A stretch of DNA of 64,000 nt from IMG/VR virus record IMGVR_UViG_3300027833_000012, positions 112,257-176,256 of that record; one strand, 5' to 3'. Of this stretch, positions 37,011-46,921 are shown piece after piece. Position 1 is the stretch's first letter. Each line of letters begins with the position of its first letter. The translations under genes and the position numbers were made by a program. The notes under the pieces are model-generated. The model was given only the letters and a program-made list of their open reading frames with translations, searched no databases and was not told the DNA's origin. This DNA comes from a virus.

Positions 37011-40000
37011 TTATAATTCTATTATTATACCATTTATACCATTATCATTGTCATCACCATTGTCATCACTATTGGATGGTATTATCTTAAAGTCTTTTCG
37101 TGTCCCTTCATTAGATTTAGTTCCACCAACTTTTTCAGCTGAACCACCACCATCTAATGGACCTAATAAATCCATAAATAGTGTTGGTGCATCAACTAGA
37201 GGTGTTTTTCCAGCTTTTACCCTAACACCTTTCATCTTTGTGGTCATATTATGTGCCTTTATACTATGAGTAACCTTAGTTATCATGTATGCACCTCTAA
37301 ATAAAGGTATATCATTTAAATGGAAATACATCATTGGTTGAACCATAGCATTTCCCATCATTTCTATTTCTGTTGAATAAGACCTTTTTTGATACACATT
37401 AAATAGATTCTGACCAACATAAGATGGGCTTCTCTTATTAGCATCTTTAGATATATCTTCAATTATTTGTAATGATTCAGCAGTTTCAGAAAATTCCCTT
37501 TGGTCTAGTTTAATATCCTTAAAAAAACTTTGATTATCTCTACCGTAACTAACGGCAATCATAGGTATATTTAAATCACCATCACCAATCTTTTGATTTA
37601 AAAAATCTACAGGAGCACCATCTGGATTACCGTTAGCGTATCTTATATAAACACCATCATCTGGATGTTGATAACTGTTACCCATATTTAAATTTGTTGA
37701 GGTTTGACCAATATATGTACATACAAATGATGGACCCACTTCTAATTTACCATCATTATTAGCTAAATCATTGTATGTGTACGGTTTAAACATATCAGCA
37801 ACATCATCTACATTATTAAAATTAACAAAGGATGGTAAAGCTATGAAATTAAAATTATTATCTGATAATACTCTGTTAGATAAATCAAAGAAACTTTGAT
37901 TATAATTATTAACAATTAAATCACTTACAGCTAATGGATTAATATAAAACTCATCACCTATACTTGTAAAAGCTCTATCTAAAAACCTAAATGAATCTAT
38001 TAATCTAGGTTCACTATTTCTTTCTTTTTTGGCTATTTTCGTATCATAACTACTAACACCACATTGACCAAAAATTGATTTTGAATCCCCTAACCATTTA
38101 TTATATATTGATGATAGAGTTCTATATAAATTTAATTTTATAGCATCATTATCAACACTCTTAAATAACTTATTTTCTAAATCACTAGTTTCATTATCCT
38201 CACCACTACGCCATTTCTTTGCTAAGGATTTAAATTCATTACAAAAATTATCTAAAAATAAATCGAACTCAACTTTAGGTACAATAATATCCTCGTAACC
38301 AACACCACTTGTTGTGGTTACCCTAGAGTTAAATGCTTTAGGGTTGTTGTTTAAAATAACATTATTAGCCTTTAATAAATTATTAAGAATTTTATTACCC
38401 TTAGCAGTTGGTTTTAATTTTAAATTAATCTGATAAATGTTACTACCAACATCATTATTTTTATTCCATGGGTATTCACTTAACGGACTAATATCTGAAT
38501 ATGAGTCTAAAACATGTGAGTTTAATTTACCCTCATCTATTAATGTTTGTATCCCAGATTTACTAATTTTATAACTTTTTTGAATACCATTTGGAAATGT
38601 AAATTCTTCTTTTAAACTATTTATTTCACCCCATAAGTTATCGAAACCAACTAATGAAGTTACATTAAATATCTCTAAATTATCTTTTAATAATTTAAAA
38701 TCACCCTTATTAGCAAAATCAGTAAATGAATTAATAAAAGCATCTTTTATTTGTTTTGGTAACCTTAATAAAATTTCATCAACTTTAGGGTATTCATTAT
38801 CATCATTAAAATCTAATAATAACCCGAAACTACTATTTTGGTTAGCCCTTGAACGAATGTACTCATCATGTCTAGGAACTCTAGACTCACTTTTCTGCCA
38901 TGCACATAAAGGGTCTGAATTATCATCCTTAAATGTTATTATATCATCACCATTTAAACCTTGTTGATATCTATAAAGTAACGAACCTATAAATGCACAC
39001 CATAATTTAGGGGCTTTTATAAATGATGCATTTGCACCAAATAAACCTTTAAGTAAAAATGTTTCATCCTTATCTCTAAATGATTTACTATCCCCATCAC
39101 TATTAGTATTAATACCGTCAAATAAACTAACCCCTTCATCAATAAAGTAATAAAAATCAGTTTCAATTTGTTCACCAATAATCCCTTCCCATCCGAATGT
39201 GTTTAAGAATAGGAAAGCTTTAGCTTCAATACTTTTTTGACCGTAATAAAACCTACTACCAAAAAGACTAAAGTAATTACAGAAACTACCAAGTATTTGA
39301 TTACCATCATTAATCCCAAAATCAATAAAAGGAGTATATATATCATCCACATTATTATCATTTTTAGTTTCACCGTATAAATCACCCAATATTTCCCTTT
39401 GTTTACCAAATTCACTAGGTAAATCAGTAGAACTTAATCTTCTATTTAGATTAGATGTTTTATATTTTGGGGTACCACAACCTTTACAAAAGTATGAATC
39501 AGTTTCATCATAATTTTTATCCTCACCTTTTTTAAATCTAGCTAAATAATTTCCACCAAAATTATCTGAGTTAAAACCTTTTGATTCTGTAATTTCATTA
39601 AAATAACCTATCGTTACGGAAGCTACGCCTTCGTTAGCCCCATCTTTTTTGTATTTAGGTGTACTATCATCAAAATTTAAATCGAACAACTCCTGGGCGT
39701 TGTAACGGCCTGAGTATGGATTTAACGTTGATAATCTAATTTTATCATATGCAGCACCTAAAGTTGTACTTGAATTAACAAGTGTTGTCTTAGGGATTAC
39801 CTTGTAATAGTCTGTCATTATATCCCCACTAGTATTTGGTGCTGTTGGGTTATTAGAATTATATTTAGTTTCACTAAGTATTTCAAAATATTTTGACCCA
39901 TCATCATAATCCTCTGTCTTATTACCTAGACCACCAAAATTATTACCAATAAATAATGTACTATTCCCTAACCTTTTTAAATCATCAATTGATTTTAAAC

Positions 40001-42278
40001 GCTTATTTTCATTTAAGTTTTCATGAAAATTTAAACCTTCAAAATCATTAGTTACTGGAATGTATGTTCTAAAATTATTTGTTTGTAGATTAGTTTCTCT
40101 ATCTAATATATATTCATATTTATAATACTGTTTAGTACCTTCTATAGTTATTTCTTTTAATATATTTCTTTCTTGTTTTTCACTAAGAGAATAATTCCCT
40201 CTAGGTCCATATAATTTAATAATATCTTCTTTAGATAGTGATTCTATTTCCTTTATTATTTCTCTAGCATTTTTTCTAGTAAATTCAGTTTTAAATATAT
40301 TAAATAAATTTCTAGCTTCTAATTTACCTATCGTTGATAATGTTTTAGGTGTTTGTGAAATATTAGACACACCTAACCCTAAGAAACCTCTAAGTAAAAG
40401 GCATCTTATTGCTTCTTTAGGTGTACCAACACCTTCACTTATTAAAGCTGTTTTATAAGGGTTAACCGAAGTGCCATTATAATCACTATCCAAAGGTGAA
40501 ACTGGGTAGTAATTACTACCACCTAAATTATTTATAACTGAAGCTTTAATGTTTTCATCATTTCGAGCTATTTTTATCAATTTACTTAATAAATCTTCAA
40601 CGAATAGGATTTCTGGTATCTTTTCTTTTTCACTAGTCTTAAGTCCTTTACCAATCCATGTTTCTTGGTAAACACCATTTTTATCTTTCTCTCTATATTC
40701 TGGCCAAGGGTATATGTTGTTATCATCAGGGTTATCTGAATTTAATTTATTAACCTTATTCTTTAAAATACTATTTCTAACACTACTTGATTCTGCTTCA
40801 GATGAAACACTTTGTAATGTTTCTAAAAAAACTTCACAATGTACTGTTAACATTCTAAATATATTTTTAATTGTAGGTTCAAAGTCTAATTTTTTTGTAG
40901 CAATATTAGTTAATTTTTTAGAAACTATATCACGATTTAATTCTTCATATTTTACTAATCTTTTCTCTACCCTTTCTACCTCTTTATAACACTCCCTTAA
41001 GTCATATACAATTATTTTAGCATTACTTGGTGCATCTACAACATTATTATTAACTGATTGTATAATACCATCTAATAACTCTTGATAATCTTCTTTATCA
41101 CCACTATAACCCCCACTATTTGCTATATTATTAAAATTAACAGAATTAATATAATTTTGGTATGTTGAAACTGGAAGAGATGTTATTGTATTTATATTTT
41201 TTAACTTATTTATATCAAATTGTAAATCAGAATTTTCTATTTTACTATTAATTTTATCAGTTATTGTTTTATTTAACACTTTTTTTGCTTCATCAATACT
41301 TTCTTTATTTGATTGTAACAAAGTTTTACCATCATCACGTTTTTTAACTGCGGATGGGTTTACACCTATAATACCATTATTATCATCGAAATATGGTGAA
41401 TCTGTTGGTTTTAAATTTAACGATAATTCATTTATTATAAATTTAACACTTTTAAGACTTACTTTAATATCATTGATTGTATTAATTTCCTTTATTTCAT
41501 TATCATTATCCTTAAGTTTACTAAATTCGTCTTTAATGTTCTGAACATCATTTAAAAAATCATCGATAGTCTTTAAAGTAATATCTTTATCTTTAACGTT
41601 AAACTCGTCTTGAATCTTTTCGAATATCGTTGAACCTTTTTCTGTGTATACTGTGGCTCTGATAAGCCCTAAAAGCATGTCAGTTAATAAAGCATAGGTA
41701 TAACCCATGAAATCTGCCTTTATTTCAAAATTACCAGTTTTTGAATTAAAATTAGAACCCCAATTAGTTAAGTGTAAACAATATTTAACTGGCCTACCAA
41801 AATAACCCTTAACTGTTAATTCAAATATTGGGTATGGCATTTCGAAAAACATTCTATACTTTGAGTCAATACCTTGTTGGATTACGGATTGACCTCTAAC
41901 GTCTATGAATTTTATTTTAATTAATGGGGTATATGCAGTATCAAAATCTATATCAATACTTTCAATACCGAGTGCTTCTAAATCATCTTCACCGTTAACA
42001 CTGAAATTACTATTTATTTCAGTATAATTGGTTGTTAGACTTCTACCTGTATTACTCTTACTACCATCTAAAAATTTTATAACTTTACCTTTACCACCAC
42101 CATTATTAGTTATTGACCCACTTTCATCATTAACAGATATTATACTTCTACCCTTACTTATTGTTTGTAAATCAACATAAATACTTAAATCTTCATTAGG
42201 TATTAATCTACTATCATCTGCATTTGGTTCAACTAGTAATAATTTATTTGTTGAAACTTTTTTACTTTTATTAGCCAT
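37011..42278 (-). CDS. Giant tail hub/baseplate protein (gp27/gpD-like ends, large insertion)
   Basis: This 1755-aa protein has an N-terminal part (about residues 110-210: LIKIKFIDVRGQSV, FFEMPYPIFELTVKGYFGRP, FEIKADFMGYTYALLTDMLL) and a C-terminal part (MMGNAMVQPMMYFHLNDIPL, then RGAYMITKVTHSI). Both look like tube-type beta domains of tail hub proteins such as T4 gp27 or P2 gpD. About 1400 residues in between are helical or mixed and not recognised. Hub proteins are usually 350-400 aa, so this is four times larger. The upstream LysM-like gene overlaps by 8 bases, as gpX sits beside gpD in P2-like phages. It acts at the tail tip. Confidence 0.6.
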   Translation of the reverse strand: MANKSKKVSTNKLLLVEPNADDSRLIPNEDLSIYVDLQTISKGRSIISVNDESGSITNNGGGKGKVIKFLDGSKSNTGRSLTTNYTEINSNFSVNGEDDLEALGIESIDIDFDTAYTPLIKIKFIDVRGQSVIQQGIDSKYRMFFEMPYPIFELTVKGYFGRPVKYCLHLTNWGSNFNSKTGNFEIKADFMGYTYALLTDMLLGLIRATVYTEKGSTIFEKIQDEFNVKDKDITLKTIDDFLNDVQNIKDEFSKLKDNDNEIKEINTINDIKVSLKSVKFIINELSLNLKPTDSPYFDDNNGIIGVNPSAVKKRDDGKTLLQSNKESIDEAKKVLNKTITDKINSKIENSDLQFDINKLKNINTITSLPVSTYQNYINSVNFNNIANSGGYSGDKEDYQELLDGIIQSVNNNVVDAPSNAKIIVYDLRECYKEVERVEKRLVKYEELNRDIVSKKLTNIATKKLDFEPTIKNIFRMLTVHCEVFLETLQSVSSEAESSSVRNSILKNKVNKLNSDNPDDNNIYPWPEYREKDKNGVYQETWIGKGLKTSEKEKIPEILFVEDLLSKLIKIARNDENIKASVINNLGGSNYYPVSPLDSDYNGTSVNPYKTALISEGVGTPKEAIRCLLLRGFLGLGVSNISQTPKTLSTIGKLEARNLFNIFKTEFTRKNAREIIKEIESLSKEDIIKLYGPRGNYSLSEKQERNILKEITIEGTKQYYKYEYILDRETNLQTNNFRTYIPVTNDFEGLNFHENLNENKRLKSIDDLKRLGNSTLFIGNNFGGLGNKTEDYDDGSKYFEILSETKYNSNNPTAPNTSGDIMTDYYKVIPKTTLVNSSTTLGAAYDKIRLSTLNPYSGRYNAQELFDLNFDDSTPKYKKDGANEGVASVTIGYFNEITESKGFNSDNFGGNYLARFKKGEDKNYDETDSYFCKGCGTPKYKTSNLNRRLSSTDLPSEFGKQREILGDLYGETKNDNNVDDIYTPFIDFGINDGNQILGSFCNYFSLFGSRFYYGQKSIEAKAFLFLNTFGWEGIIGEQIETDFYYFIDEGVSLFDGINTNSDGDSKSFRDKDETFLLKGLFGANASFIKAPKLWCAFIGSLLYRYQQGLNGDDIITFKDDNSDPLCAWQKSESRVPRHDEYIRSRANQNSSFGLLLDFNDDNEYPKVDEILLRLPKQIKDAFINSFTDFANKGDFKLLKDNLEIFNVTSLVGFDNLWGEINSLKEEFTFPNGIQKSYKISKSGIQTLIDEGKLNSHVLDSYSDISPLSEYPWNKNNDVGSNIYQINLKLKPTAKGNKILNNLLKANNVILNNNPKAFNSRVTTTSGVGYEDIIVPKVEFDLFLDNFCNEFKSLAKKWRSGEDNETSDLENKLFKSVDNDAIKLNLYRTLSSIYNKWLGDSKSIFGQCGVSSYDTKIAKKERNSEPRLIDSFRFLDRAFTSIGDEFYINPLAVSDLIVNNYNQSFFDLSNRVLSDNNFNFIALPSFVNFNNVDDVADMFKPYTYNDLANNDGKLEVGPSFVCTYIGQTSTNLNMGNSYQHPDDGVYIRYANGNPDGAPVDFLNQKIGDGDLNIPMIAVSYGRDNQSFFKDIKLDQREFSETAESLQIIEDISKDANKRSPSYVGQNLFNVYQKRSYSTEIEMMGNAMVQPMMYFHLNDIPLFRGAYMITKVTHSIKAHNMTTKMKGVRVKAGKTPLVDAPTLFMDLLGPLDGGGSAEKVGGTKSNEGTRKDFKIIPSNSDDNGDDNDNGINGIIIEL

Positions 42279-42588
42279 ATAATTTTTTATATTTTTCTAC
42301 TGATTCTAAATATCTCTCAATAGCTGAATTAAATGGGAATGGTACTCTTATTATATCCCTATCTTTGATGTTAAATTCTAACCCACCGTATTGTGGGTTA
42401 GCGAGCATTATTAAATACCCATGATATGGGTTATTATAATACTTTTGACTTAATATGTCAAGTCTTGTCTCACCTAACTTATAAACCACGTTTTTATCTG
42501 TATTATTATCTTCTATTTTTAATCCTGGGATAGGTTTTATCACCCCGTTTTCTTTAAAATTTTTATATCTATCAAAATATTCAGCCAT
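42271..42588 (-). CDS. LysM-like baseplate protein (gp53/gpX type)
   Basis: This 105-aa protein has a LysM-like core: VVYKLGETRLDILSQKYYNN, a short helix with LIMLANPQ, and a final strand IKDRDIIRVPFP. T4 gp53 and P2 gpX carry such folds and join the hub to the wedge or stabilise the tail tube. Its stop overlaps the start of the giant hub gene by eight bases. In phage baseplates LysM folds usually serve protein contacts rather than peptidoglycan binding, so the role is structural. Confidence 0.7.
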   Translation of the reverse strand: MAEYFDRYKNFKENGVIKPIPGLKIEDNNTDKNVVYKLGETRLDILSQKYYNNPYHGYLIMLANPQYGGLEFNIKDRDIIRVPFPFNSAIERYLESVEKYKKLYG

Positions 42589-42600
42589 AACTTTTAATTT

Positions 42601-45600
42601 TTAAATTCCCACTTCTTTAGCTAAGTTTATATTATTACTTAACCCAGTTATCCAATCAACCTTAAGTGTGCCGTATGGTAGATTGATAATCTCATTAATT
42701 ATTTCATTTTCTTCTTCAAATAAGAATATATCTATTAATATTAAACCATTAGTTGATTCAGAAATTATAATCTCATCATCACTAGCAATACCCGATGCGT
42801 TTTCACCAGTTATTATGAAACTACCCTCACCATTAGGGTTAGCTATTACTTTACCTAATAGTAAATTATTCGTATTAGTCATAAAATCATTCACTATAAT
42901 ATTAGCACTAAATTCACCATTTAAAGTATAAGTAGAATTACTCTTATGTTTATACTCAAAACCTAATGTTATAACGTCATCATCTTCATCTTTAAAATAT
43001 GAAACTAATTTTAATCCATCAATAACATCAACATCATCTTCAACATTATCAATTGATTCAATATCCTCAATATCTTGTAATGCTTCAAATTCAGCTAGGA
43101 CTTCTTGACTTACAATTAATTCACCCTCAGTTAATGATTTATCTTTATCAGCCTCATTAATTTTATCAGTTTTATCTGGAAAAGAACCAGCAATTAATTC
43201 ACCACTTAATTCACCTGGTTTACCATTAACCTTAACTTTTTCAGCTCTTGGGTCATAAACCTCAGTATTTGCAAAATAATTAAATGAAATTGCATTTTGT
43301 AATTTATTAATTGGTGAATTTAAACTTGAACCACCAATAAATGCAAAACTCATATTTACAGTTACTATCATCGGTTGAACACCAACACCTTCTGGGTTTA
43401 AATCCCAAACTAAAGGTTCATAATCAAAACTTAAATTATCTATAATTATTTTAGTATGGTAAAAATCACCTAATCTAAGTATACATACAGGTGGTCTACC
43501 AAACGCTAAATTCTCTGGTTGGTCTTTATCATTTGTTGTTGGTCCTTGCCTAGTACATTGTTGTAAAAAGTTAAGTCTAGAATTGAAACCTTCTGGTGTA
43601 ATTGAATGGAATCCAGGATGAAAATATTTTATTTTATCACTTATTCCATTAAATACAACTCTATCAGTTTGCTCTAGTTTTTCAAAATAATTACATTCAG
43701 TATAAAATCTAGATACTGGGATATTTAAAGTTTTATCTGGTTCATTAACATCTTTAGCGATAACTTCGGGTTCTATTTCTTTTTTCAATTTTGGGTCATA
43801 CTCTAATTTTATACTAACCTTTCTAACCCTTTTACATTCTTCTCTATCTTGACCACCTTTACCAGTACAACCTGTTCCAGTTTCTCCTTCACCACTAAGT
43901 TCTACCTTAACTCTACGCTCACCAAATAAATCATCCGATGAAATTATACCACTTTCCCCAGTTAACCATGTTTTTACACTATTAGCTCTATTTAAAGACA
44001 ATGTATCGTTCTTACTACTACCACCTTGTTGACTAGCATAACCAACTATTTTAAATCTACAATATTTACATTTATTAGATAGGTATGATTTTATCTTTTC
44101 AGTGAATAACGGGTCTTGCCAACCACCATTTATTACCTCACCAGCAATATCAATAGTTTGAGATTGACCATTAAGACCAAAATTTGTTAAATCAGTATAT
44201 GGTGTTCCGTCACCACCGACAGTACCTGTACCATATGTTGTAAATAACCCAAACCCACTTATTGGTGGTGCTTCAGAATTAAATGGGTTATTAATTAAAC
44301 CACCAGGTGTTATTTCATAATCTATTTTTTCATTAGGTGTTTCTGAAAGATTTTTTAAACCATTTTCATAAAGTACTGGTAAGGCAAAGTCATCATTAGG
44401 GAAGTATATATCGAAATCTACAGCTTTAACATCTTCATCATCTGTTGTTGTTTTAACCTTAACATTTTCTGATACTTCAAGAGAATTCTTTTCATCTTCA
44501 CTAAGTAACCTTTCCCTAAATTCTGGTATATCAAGACAACCAGCAATCATTGAATTTATTTTCTCATCTTTTTGAAAATTATCAAGAGTATCATTCATGA
44601 AATTTAAGTAATTAGGGTGGTCAATAACTATTTTCCAAGATAAATTACCAATTCTTTCAGTATTATTGTACGTGTATAAAGGTTCACCTCTACCTATGAA
44701 ATTATTCTTATCCCAATTAACTGATGTTGATTCACTGAATGAAATATCATAAGGTGGGAACCACATTATTCTACCTTTTTTACCAGTTAATAAATCACCA
44801 TCACCAATTTCACATGGTAATAATTTAGCTAGACTACCACTATCTGCCCAAGCTAAATTCTCAATTGAAAACATGAACTTTTTAATATTATCACCCTTGT
44901 ATGGTCCTATTTTAGCAAAACCATTATCATCTAATACTGAAAAACCACTATAATCATCACTCTTAATTCTTGGTACACTATTTAAATCACTATGCTTTTG
45001 CATATCTTGTACTTGGCTGTATCTATCAAAAGTTGTCCAAGTTCTACAAAATACATTATCAGCACTTAAGTCACCACCATTTTCAAAAGCTACTTGACTT
45101 AAGACACCACTACCCTTAGACATAAAACCTAATTGAACATTACTTTGTATTTCACTAGACTCTTGTGCATTGACAGCTTTACCAGACACTAGTGTTCTCA
45201 TTCTATTAGTTTTAAATAGTGATTGAGTTTTGTATAATAAAGTTTTAGGGTTGGTGAATGTTTTATTTTGATTAGCTGGACTATCTTCTACTTTATTATC
45301 CCTTTCATCAATCCAAGAATGTTGTTTAACCACACCACCATCATTACCAAAAACGTAAATATCGTCAGTTCTTTCATCAAATCCACTATTATTTATTAAA
45401 CCATCCAACTTATAAGTTGATTGAGCCATTGGTGAGTTAGAATCAGTATTATTTGTTGCCTCTATATTTAGGAAATCAATAACTTTACCACTATTATCAC
45501 CAAATGCGTAAATACTTGGATTTATACCATCAGCAGTGTTAGCACCCTTACTAATTCTAGTATCTTCAAATGCTGGTGCATAACCACCTCTTTTTCCTAT

Positions 45601-46593
45601 TAAATTTGGATTAAGGTTAGAATTAATATTACCAAATAATGCTAATACTTGACCTTTACCAGTATTAATAATCATATTATTAGCTCTTTCAATATTAGCA
45701 ACACCTACATTTGTTTTTGTACTGAATGTGTATATTGAAGCTGACTCATCTAAAATACTAACAGGTCTTTTGAAACCTACCATTTTTTCAAGTAAATCAA
45801 CACCCTTACCTAAAGTACTCTTGGCAACAGTTATTTTATAATTAGGAACTATTAAATCACCACCCATAGCTAAACTAAGTGGATTGGTATTTATATTACC
45901 AATTGTTTCTTCTTGAACGTTAAAAGCTATGTTATTACCAATAGCAGTTGCTAAGTAACCAACACCTAGTTGACCTAATTTTGTATCATTTATTAAACCA
46001 CCAGCATTTAAAACTCTACCAGCTAAAGAACTTCTAACATCAAAATCAGGTACTAACCCACCACCATTAGGGTCGAAACCTACACCACCACCAGATAGTA
46101 AACTACCTATAACGTCTAAAGGTTGAGTTGAAGGACCACCAATATTTAAATTACCATTCTCATCTAAATAAGAATCCATTTGCATAATTGGTGCACCAGT
46201 AGTGTTAGTTAATAAAGAAACAGGTTGGTTATCTGTATTTGAAGATTTGTAAGTGTTTTTAGATAAATTTGTAGTTTGATATTCATCACTATTCGTTAAA
46301 ACACTTGATAATGAAGATTCACCAGGAATATACTCTATACCAATCTGTTGGTAATCATTATCCTCTACTTGGAATTTATTATTAATTATGTTTAAATCTT
46401 TATGGAATTCTCCTTCAACTTCTATATCTGGTGAAGCTGAAACTGACTCAGGTGGTAACCCTACGTTAGTAGGAAAACCAACTCCATTTAATAAAGATTC
46501 TAAACCATTATTTGAAATTGTGTCTGAAACTATATTTCTATTAAGTAAGAAATCTCTAAGACTTGGTGATACACTATTTATACTGTTTGGCAT
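42601..46593 (-). CDS. Large tail protein with OmpA-like domain
   Basis: This 1330-aa protein follows the tape measure. Residues 815-935 match the OmpA C-terminal peptidoglycan-binding pattern, with RFKIVGYASQQGG at 846-858, the Asn and LS..RA signature (NDTLSLNRANSVKTWL) at 862-877, and RKVSIKLE at 924-931. Residues 1040-1130 (RLGDFYHTKIIIDNLSFDYE, then QPMIVTVNMSFAFIGG) resemble tail-tip or tube-end proteins of contractile phages. The N-terminal 450 residues are Gly/Asn-rich. Its start follows a repeat array and a Bacteroidota-type promoter, so it may begin a unit of its own. A peptidoglycan-contacting tail-tip role is inferred. Confidence 0.55.
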   Translation of the reverse strand: MPNSINSVSPSLRDFLLNRNIVSDTISNNGLESLLNGVGFPTNVGLPPESVSASPDIEVEGEFHKDLNIINNKFQVEDNDYQQIGIEYIPGESSLSSVLTNSDEYQTTNLSKNTYKSSNTDNQPVSLLTNTTGAPIMQMDSYLDENGNLNIGGPSTQPLDVIGSLLSGGGVGFDPNGGGLVPDFDVRSSLAGRVLNAGGLINDTKLGQLGVGYLATAIGNNIAFNVQEETIGNINTNPLSLAMGGDLIVPNYKITVAKSTLGKGVDLLEKMVGFKRPVSILDESASIYTFSTKTNVGVANIERANNMIINTGKGQVLALFGNINSNLNPNLIGKRGGYAPAFEDTRISKGANTADGINPSIYAFGDNSGKVIDFLNIEATNNTDSNSPMAQSTYKLDGLINNSGFDERTDDIYVFGNDGGVVKQHSWIDERDNKVEDSPANQNKTFTNPKTLLYKTQSLFKTNRMRTLVSGKAVNAQESSEIQSNVQLGFMSKGSGVLSQVAFENGGDLSADNVFCRTWTTFDRYSQVQDMQKHSDLNSVPRIKSDDYSGFSVLDDNGFAKIGPYKGDNIKKFMFSIENLAWADSGSLAKLLPCEIGDGDLLTGKKGRIMWFPPYDISFSESTSVNWDKNNFIGRGEPLYTYNNTERIGNLSWKIVIDHPNYLNFMNDTLDNFQKDEKINSMIAGCLDIPEFRERLLSEDEKNSLEVSENVKVKTTTDDEDVKAVDFDIYFPNDDFALPVLYENGLKNLSETPNEKIDYEITPGGLINNPFNSEAPPISGFGLFTTYGTGTVGGDGTPYTDLTNFGLNGQSQTIDIAGEVINGGWQDPLFTEKIKSYLSNKCKYCRFKIVGYASQQGGSSKNDTLSLNRANSVKTWLTGESGIISSDDLFGERRVKVELSGEGETGTGCTGKGGQDREECKRVRKVSIKLEYDPKLKKEIEPEVIAKDVNEPDKTLNIPVSRFYTECNYFEKLEQTDRVVFNGISDKIKYFHPGFHSITPEGFNSRLNFLQQCTRQGPTTNDKDQPENLAFGRPPVCILRLGDFYHTKIIIDNLSFDYEPLVWDLNPEGVGVQPMIVTVNMSFAFIGGSSLNSPINKLQNAISFNYFANTEVYDPRAEKVKVNGKPGELSGELIAGSFPDKTDKINEADKDKSLTEGELIVSQEVLAEFEALQDIEDIESIDNVEDDVDVIDGLKLVSYFKDEDDDVITLGFEYKHKSNSTYTLNGEFSANIIVNDFMTNTNNLLLGKVIANPNGEGSFIITGENASGIASDDEIIISESTNGLILIDIFLFEEENEIINEIINLPYGTLKVDWITGLSNNINLAKEVGI

Positions 46594-46644
46594 AATATTA
46601 TTACTTTTATTATATAAATATTATGTTAATCAATTTATGTATAA

Positions 46645-46656
46645 AATAAATACTTA
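46645..46656 (-). promoter_or_regulatory. Candidate phage promoter motif TAAGTATTTATT (third copy)
   Basis: The exact 12-mer lies here on the minus strand between the A+T repeat array and the start at 46593, about 52 bases upstream of the ATG. It gives the 1330-aa gene a second candidate promoter besides the TAnnTTTG site at 46868-46898. Confidence 0.4.
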
Positions 46657-46680
46657 TAACTATAATATTATTTAAATTAT

Positions 46681-46846
46681 TATTTAATTATAGTTATATA
46701 TATTATTATTTAATTATAGTTATATATATTATTATTTAATTATAGTTATATATATTATTATTTAATTATAGTTATATATATATTATTATTTAATTATAGT
46801 TATATATATATTATTATTTAATTATAGTTATATATATTATTTATAG
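46681..46846. repeat. A+T-only tandem direct repeat array (26-28 bp units)
   Basis: Units beginning TATTTAATTATAG start at 46681, 46707, 46733, 46759, 46787 and 46815, with a shortened copy (TATTTATAG) at 46838. The first four are spaced 26 bp, the next two 28 bp; the difference is one extra TA step. Each unit carries a single G and no C. Together with flanking sequence it fills the 328-bp gap between the tape measure and the 1330-aa gene. It could be an origin, a regulator-binding array or an easily melted DNA element. Confidence 0.93.
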
Positions 46847-46867
46847 TTATATTTTTCTTTGTTAGAA

Positions 46868-46898
46868 CAAACATACCGAAATAAATTTACAAAGTCAA
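46868..46898 (-). promoter_or_regulatory. Bacteroidota-type promoter upstream of the repeat array
   Basis: On the minus strand TTG (46896-46898) is followed after exactly 20 bases by TATGTTTG (46868-46875). It lies after the tape measure stop (46922) and would transcribe through the whole repeat array before reaching the start at 46593, giving a leader of about 270 nt. Confidence 0.7.
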
Positions 46899-46921
46899 GG
46901 TTAAGAGATTAAAATTTTATA

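Noticed and set aside
46681-46852. Possible CRISPR array
   Set aside because: Units are contiguous with no unique spacers and consist only of A/T plus one G. It is a simple tandem repeat array.
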